A stretch of DNA of 17,796 nt, from NCBI GenBank assembly GCA_964511535.1, contig CAZEFW010000182.1, positions 1 to 17,796 on the forward strand. Reading direction: 5' to 3'. Made by a program: the position numbers and the translations under genes. The notes under the pieces are model-generated. The model was given only the letters and a program-made list of their open reading frames with translations, had not been told where the DNA came from and searched no databases. The stretch comes from CAZCFB01 sp964511535 (GTDB taxonomy: Bacteria; Myxococcota_A; Polyangia; GCA-2747355; CAZCFB01). Of this stretch, positions 15,749 through 17,796 are shown piece after piece; position 1 is the stretch's first letter; every line of letters begins with the position of its first letter.

Positions 15749-17638
15749 ATGAGCTACCCCACCCACAGCAACTTCGGAAGAATCAACACCTGGCCCGTGG
15801 CTGTCCTCATCATGGGCCTCGGCATGGCCGTGGCTTGCGGTGGTCCGCCCGAGGAAGAGCGGCGTGACCCGCCCGTGCACGAGCCGTACGAGCCGCCGCC
15901 CAAGCAGGAGCCCGGCGGCGAGCCGGGCGAGCCGGGCGAAGAGCCGGCCGCCCCCGAGGCGCCGCCCGAGCCTGGAACCGCGCCGGAGAGCGCCTATACG
16001 GGCGCGGGCGGCGAGCTGCGCACCGGCCCGGTGCCCACCCCCGCCGGCCCCATGACCTTCACCTACCGGGTGGTGGACGGCAAGGCGATCATCGACGGTG
16101 ACATCGTCATGGACCTGAGCCAGCTCGAGGCCCTGGAGCTGCAGCTCAAGCAGGGGCCCGGGCAAGGCATCGCCGCCATCAAGGATCGCACGCGCCGCTG
16201 GCCGGGAGGGGTGATCCCCTTCACCGTCGCCACCAACCTGCCGAACCAGGCCCGCGTGACCAACTCGGTGGCGACCTGGAACAACACCTCCGTGATCAAG
16301 CTGGTGCAGCGCACCACCGAGCCGAACTGGGTCACCTTCCGCCGCGGCGGCGCCAACACCGGCTGCTCATCTGACAACATCGGCATGGCCGGCGGCCAGC
16401 AGTTCGTCACCCTGGACGGCACCTGCACCACCGGCAACGTGCGCCACGAGATCGGTCATGTGGTGGGGCTGTTTCACGAGCACACCCGCGCTGACCGGGA
16501 CAACTTCGTCACCTACACCTCGGGGAACGTGGACACGGCCAGCTTCGGCTTCGATCCCAGGCCCCAGTTCAACAAGTACGCCGCCGGAACGGGCATCGAC
16601 TACGGCCCCTACGACCACGGCTCAGTGATGCACTACCCGGCCAACGCCTTCGCCCGCACCGGCACCAACACCCTCGCGTCCACCGTGGCCCTGCCTGCCG
16701 GCGTGGCCATGGGTCAGCGCGGCGCCCTGTCGCCCCTGGACATCCGCGGCGTCTCCTGGATGTACGGCGCCCGCGGCACGGCCAAGGTGCAGATCGTGGT
16801 GAACTACAGCGGCAAGTGCCTCGACATCCCCTACGGCGCCCGCGGCAACGGCATCCGGCCGCAGCAGTACACCTGCCACAGCGGTGACGCCCAGCGCTGG
16901 ACCCTGCTGCGCGACTCCGACGGCTACTTCGAGATCCGCAACGAGGCGTCGGGCATGTGCCTCGACCTGCCCGGCGGCTGGAGCGGCTCGGTCTACGCCC
17001 AGCAGTTCCGCTGCCACGGCGGCCCGAACCAGAAGTTCCGCCTGCACAACATCCCGGGCGGCACCTACTCCCGCGGCCTGACCCAGATCCAGTCCACCCG
17101 CCACAGCAACCAGTGCCTCGACATCCAGAGCAACGGCCAGCTGCGCTTCGGCCCGTGCAACAGCGGCTACCGCAACGTCTTCAAGCTGTACGCCCACCCG
17201 CGTGACCGCGACCACCAGCTGGTGCAGACCCAGAGCGGCTGGTGCGCCGACATCCCCTGGGCATGGATGGGCGACAACATGCCGGCCCAGATCCACCCGT
17301 GCAAGGCCAACCGCGGCGGCGGCAACCAGGACTTCCGCTTCGTGCCCACCGGCGACGGGCGGCACTACCTCGTGCGCGCGGCCCACAGCAACAAGTGCCT
17401 GGAGCAGCAGACGCCAACCTACTCCTCCTCCACGCGCTGGGTGCAGAAGACCTGCAACACCAACAAGAACGAGCAGCGCTTCCGCCTGCGGGTGATGACC
17501 AACGGCACCTACCAGCTGATCCCGCGCTACTCCTGGAGCGGCACCTCCTGTGTCCGCCGCCAGACCTCGTCCAGCTACTACCTCAAGGCCATGAGCTGCC
17601 ACTCCGGCCACAGCGACGGCTACTTCCACGTCGAATAG
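15749..17638 (+). CDS. Astacin-family (M12A) zinc metalloprotease lipoprotein with beta-trefoil lectin-like regions
   Basis: This 629-residue exported protease has a signal segment ending in a lipobox-like MAVAC (Cys30 as lipidation site; Ala rather than Leu at -3). A Pro/Glu-rich linker spans about 32-80. A pro-region carries IIDGDI, resembling the astacin aspartate switch (FxGD; Asp118 would block the zinc). The catalytic domain begins near RRWPGGVIPF (149-158) and has the full zinc motif HEIGHVVGLFHEHTRADRD (His233, Glu234, His237, His243) and the Met-turn SVMHY (292-296). From about 346 to the end are repeats of the ricin-B beta-trefoil type with CLDI/CLDL strands and Q-x-W/F motifs (QRW, QKF, QDF, QRF), probably two trefoils that bind sugars. 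It likely acts at the cell surface after activation. It is preceded by its own sigma-54 promoter and the shared enhancer candidate, and follows the FHA activator. Confidence 0.93.
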   Translation: MSYPTHSNFGRINTWPVAVLIMGLGMAVACGGPPEEERRDPPVHEPYEPPPKQEPGGEPGEPGEEPAAPEAPPEPGTAPESAYTGAGGELRTGPVPTPAGPMTFTYRVVDGKAIIDGDIVMDLSQLEALELQLKQGPGQGIAAIKDRTRRWPGGVIPFTVATNLPNQARVTNSVATWNNTSVIKLVQRTTEPNWVTFRRGGANTGCSSDNIGMAGGQQFVTLDGTCTTGNVRHEIGHVVGLFHEHTRADRDNFVTYTSGNVDTASFGFDPRPQFNKYAAGTGIDYGPYDHGSVMHYPANAFARTGTNTLASTVALPAGVAMGQRGALSPLDIRGVSWMYGARGTAKVQIVVNYSGKCLDIPYGARGNGIRPQQYTCHSGDAQRWTLLRDSDGYFEIRNEASGMCLDLPGGWSGSVYAQQFRCHGGPNQKFRLHNIPGGTYSRGLTQIQSTRHSNQCLDIQSNGQLRFGPCNSGYRNVFKLYAHPRDRDHQLVQTQSGWCADIPWAWMGDNMPAQIHPCKANRGGGNQDFRFVPTGDGRHYLVRAAHSNKCLEQQTPTYSSSTRWVQKTCNTNKNEQRFRLRVMTNGTYQLIPRYSWSGTSCVRRQTSSSYYLKAMSCHSGHSDGYFHVE

Positions 17639-17659
17639 CCGCCCTCTTCCTCATCCAAT

Positions 17660-17695
17660 AAAAAAGCGGGGGTGGGCCGTCAAAGCCCACCCCCG
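17660..17695 (-). terminator. Intrinsic terminator for a leftward gene beyond the window
   Basis: An 11-bp perfect GC stem (17667-17677 with 17685-17695, loop of 7) is followed on the minus strand by C then six Ts. On the plus strand no U-tract follows, so for the astacin mRNA (stop at 17638) it would act only as a hairpin. It implies a leftward transcription unit ending just right of here. Confidence 0.8.
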
Positions 17696-17709
17696 TGGAG
17701 ATCGGGGTC

Positions 17710-17741
17710 GGGGGGGGGGCGGGGGCCCCCCCCCCCCGCCC
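17710..17741. repeat. G/C homopolymer tract
   Basis: Ten Gs, one C, five Gs, twelve Cs, one G and three Cs, forming an imperfect inverted repeat. The rest of the window has nothing like it. The remaining bases to 17796 show no recognisable gene. The run lengths may be sequencing or assembly error. Confidence 0.7.
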
Positions 17742-17796
17742 AGTCTGAAACCGCGGACCCCCGATCCGTTCCAGCTGCGGGGAGGGTGGCGCTCAC

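Noticed and set aside
17690..17741. 3' end of a tRNA or tmRNA reading leftward (ATCTCCAC before the terminator)
   Set aside because: No TTCGA T-loop or matching acceptor strand can be found; the neighbouring sequence is only G/C runs.

Overview
The window reads as chromosomal DNA from a GC-rich (roughly 70%) Gram-negative bacterium of the myxobacterial / Myxococcota type. The clues are two sigma-54 activators within 16 kb, one of them with an FHA domain in place of a receiver; a very large Hanks-type kinase fused to an NTPase and WD40 repeats; long Pro/Glu-rich linkers in exported proteins; and outer-membrane beta-barrel candidates. The taxonomic call is inferred from gene content only.

Layout. 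(1) 1-500: a leftward tRNA operon (Val-UAC, Asp-GUC, Asn-GUU) with a sigma-70 promoter and an intrinsic terminator. (2) 561-4828: a small basic membrane protein, an NtrB-like histidine kinase and an NtrC-like sigma-54 activator. These are followed by a textbook -24/-12 promoter and an exported coiled-coil protein that is the likely target. (3) 4937-7860: two divergent genes for predicted outer-membrane/exported proteins. (4) 7867-17638: a second sigma-54 block. In order it holds a leftward PAP2 phosphatase, a rightward kinase-nSTAND-WD40 protein of about 1,600 residues, an FHA-type sigma-54 activator in the same operon, and a rightward astacin-family metalloprotease with a lipoprotein signal and two lectin-like beta-trefoil regions. 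(5) 17639-17796: a leftward terminator for a gene beyond the window, and a G/C homopolymer tract that may be an assembly fault.

How the parts fit. The most interesting observation is in the non-coding DNA around block 4. The two outer genes (PAP2 and astacin) each have a -24/-12 sigma-54 promoter. About 85-120 bp upstream of each lies the same 20-bp element, two GAACsGTTC-like 9-mers 11 bp apart (16 of 20 bases identical between the copies). About 27-29 bp upstream of each promoter lies a second shared 18-bp motif (17 of 18 identical). This suggests a self-contained circuit: the membrane-anchored WD40 kinase modifies the FHA activator, which binds the tandem element and switches on a membrane or cell-envelope phosphatase and a secreted, surface-tethered protease. 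Block 2 appears to be a parallel two-component/sigma-54 circuit with a different upstream element.
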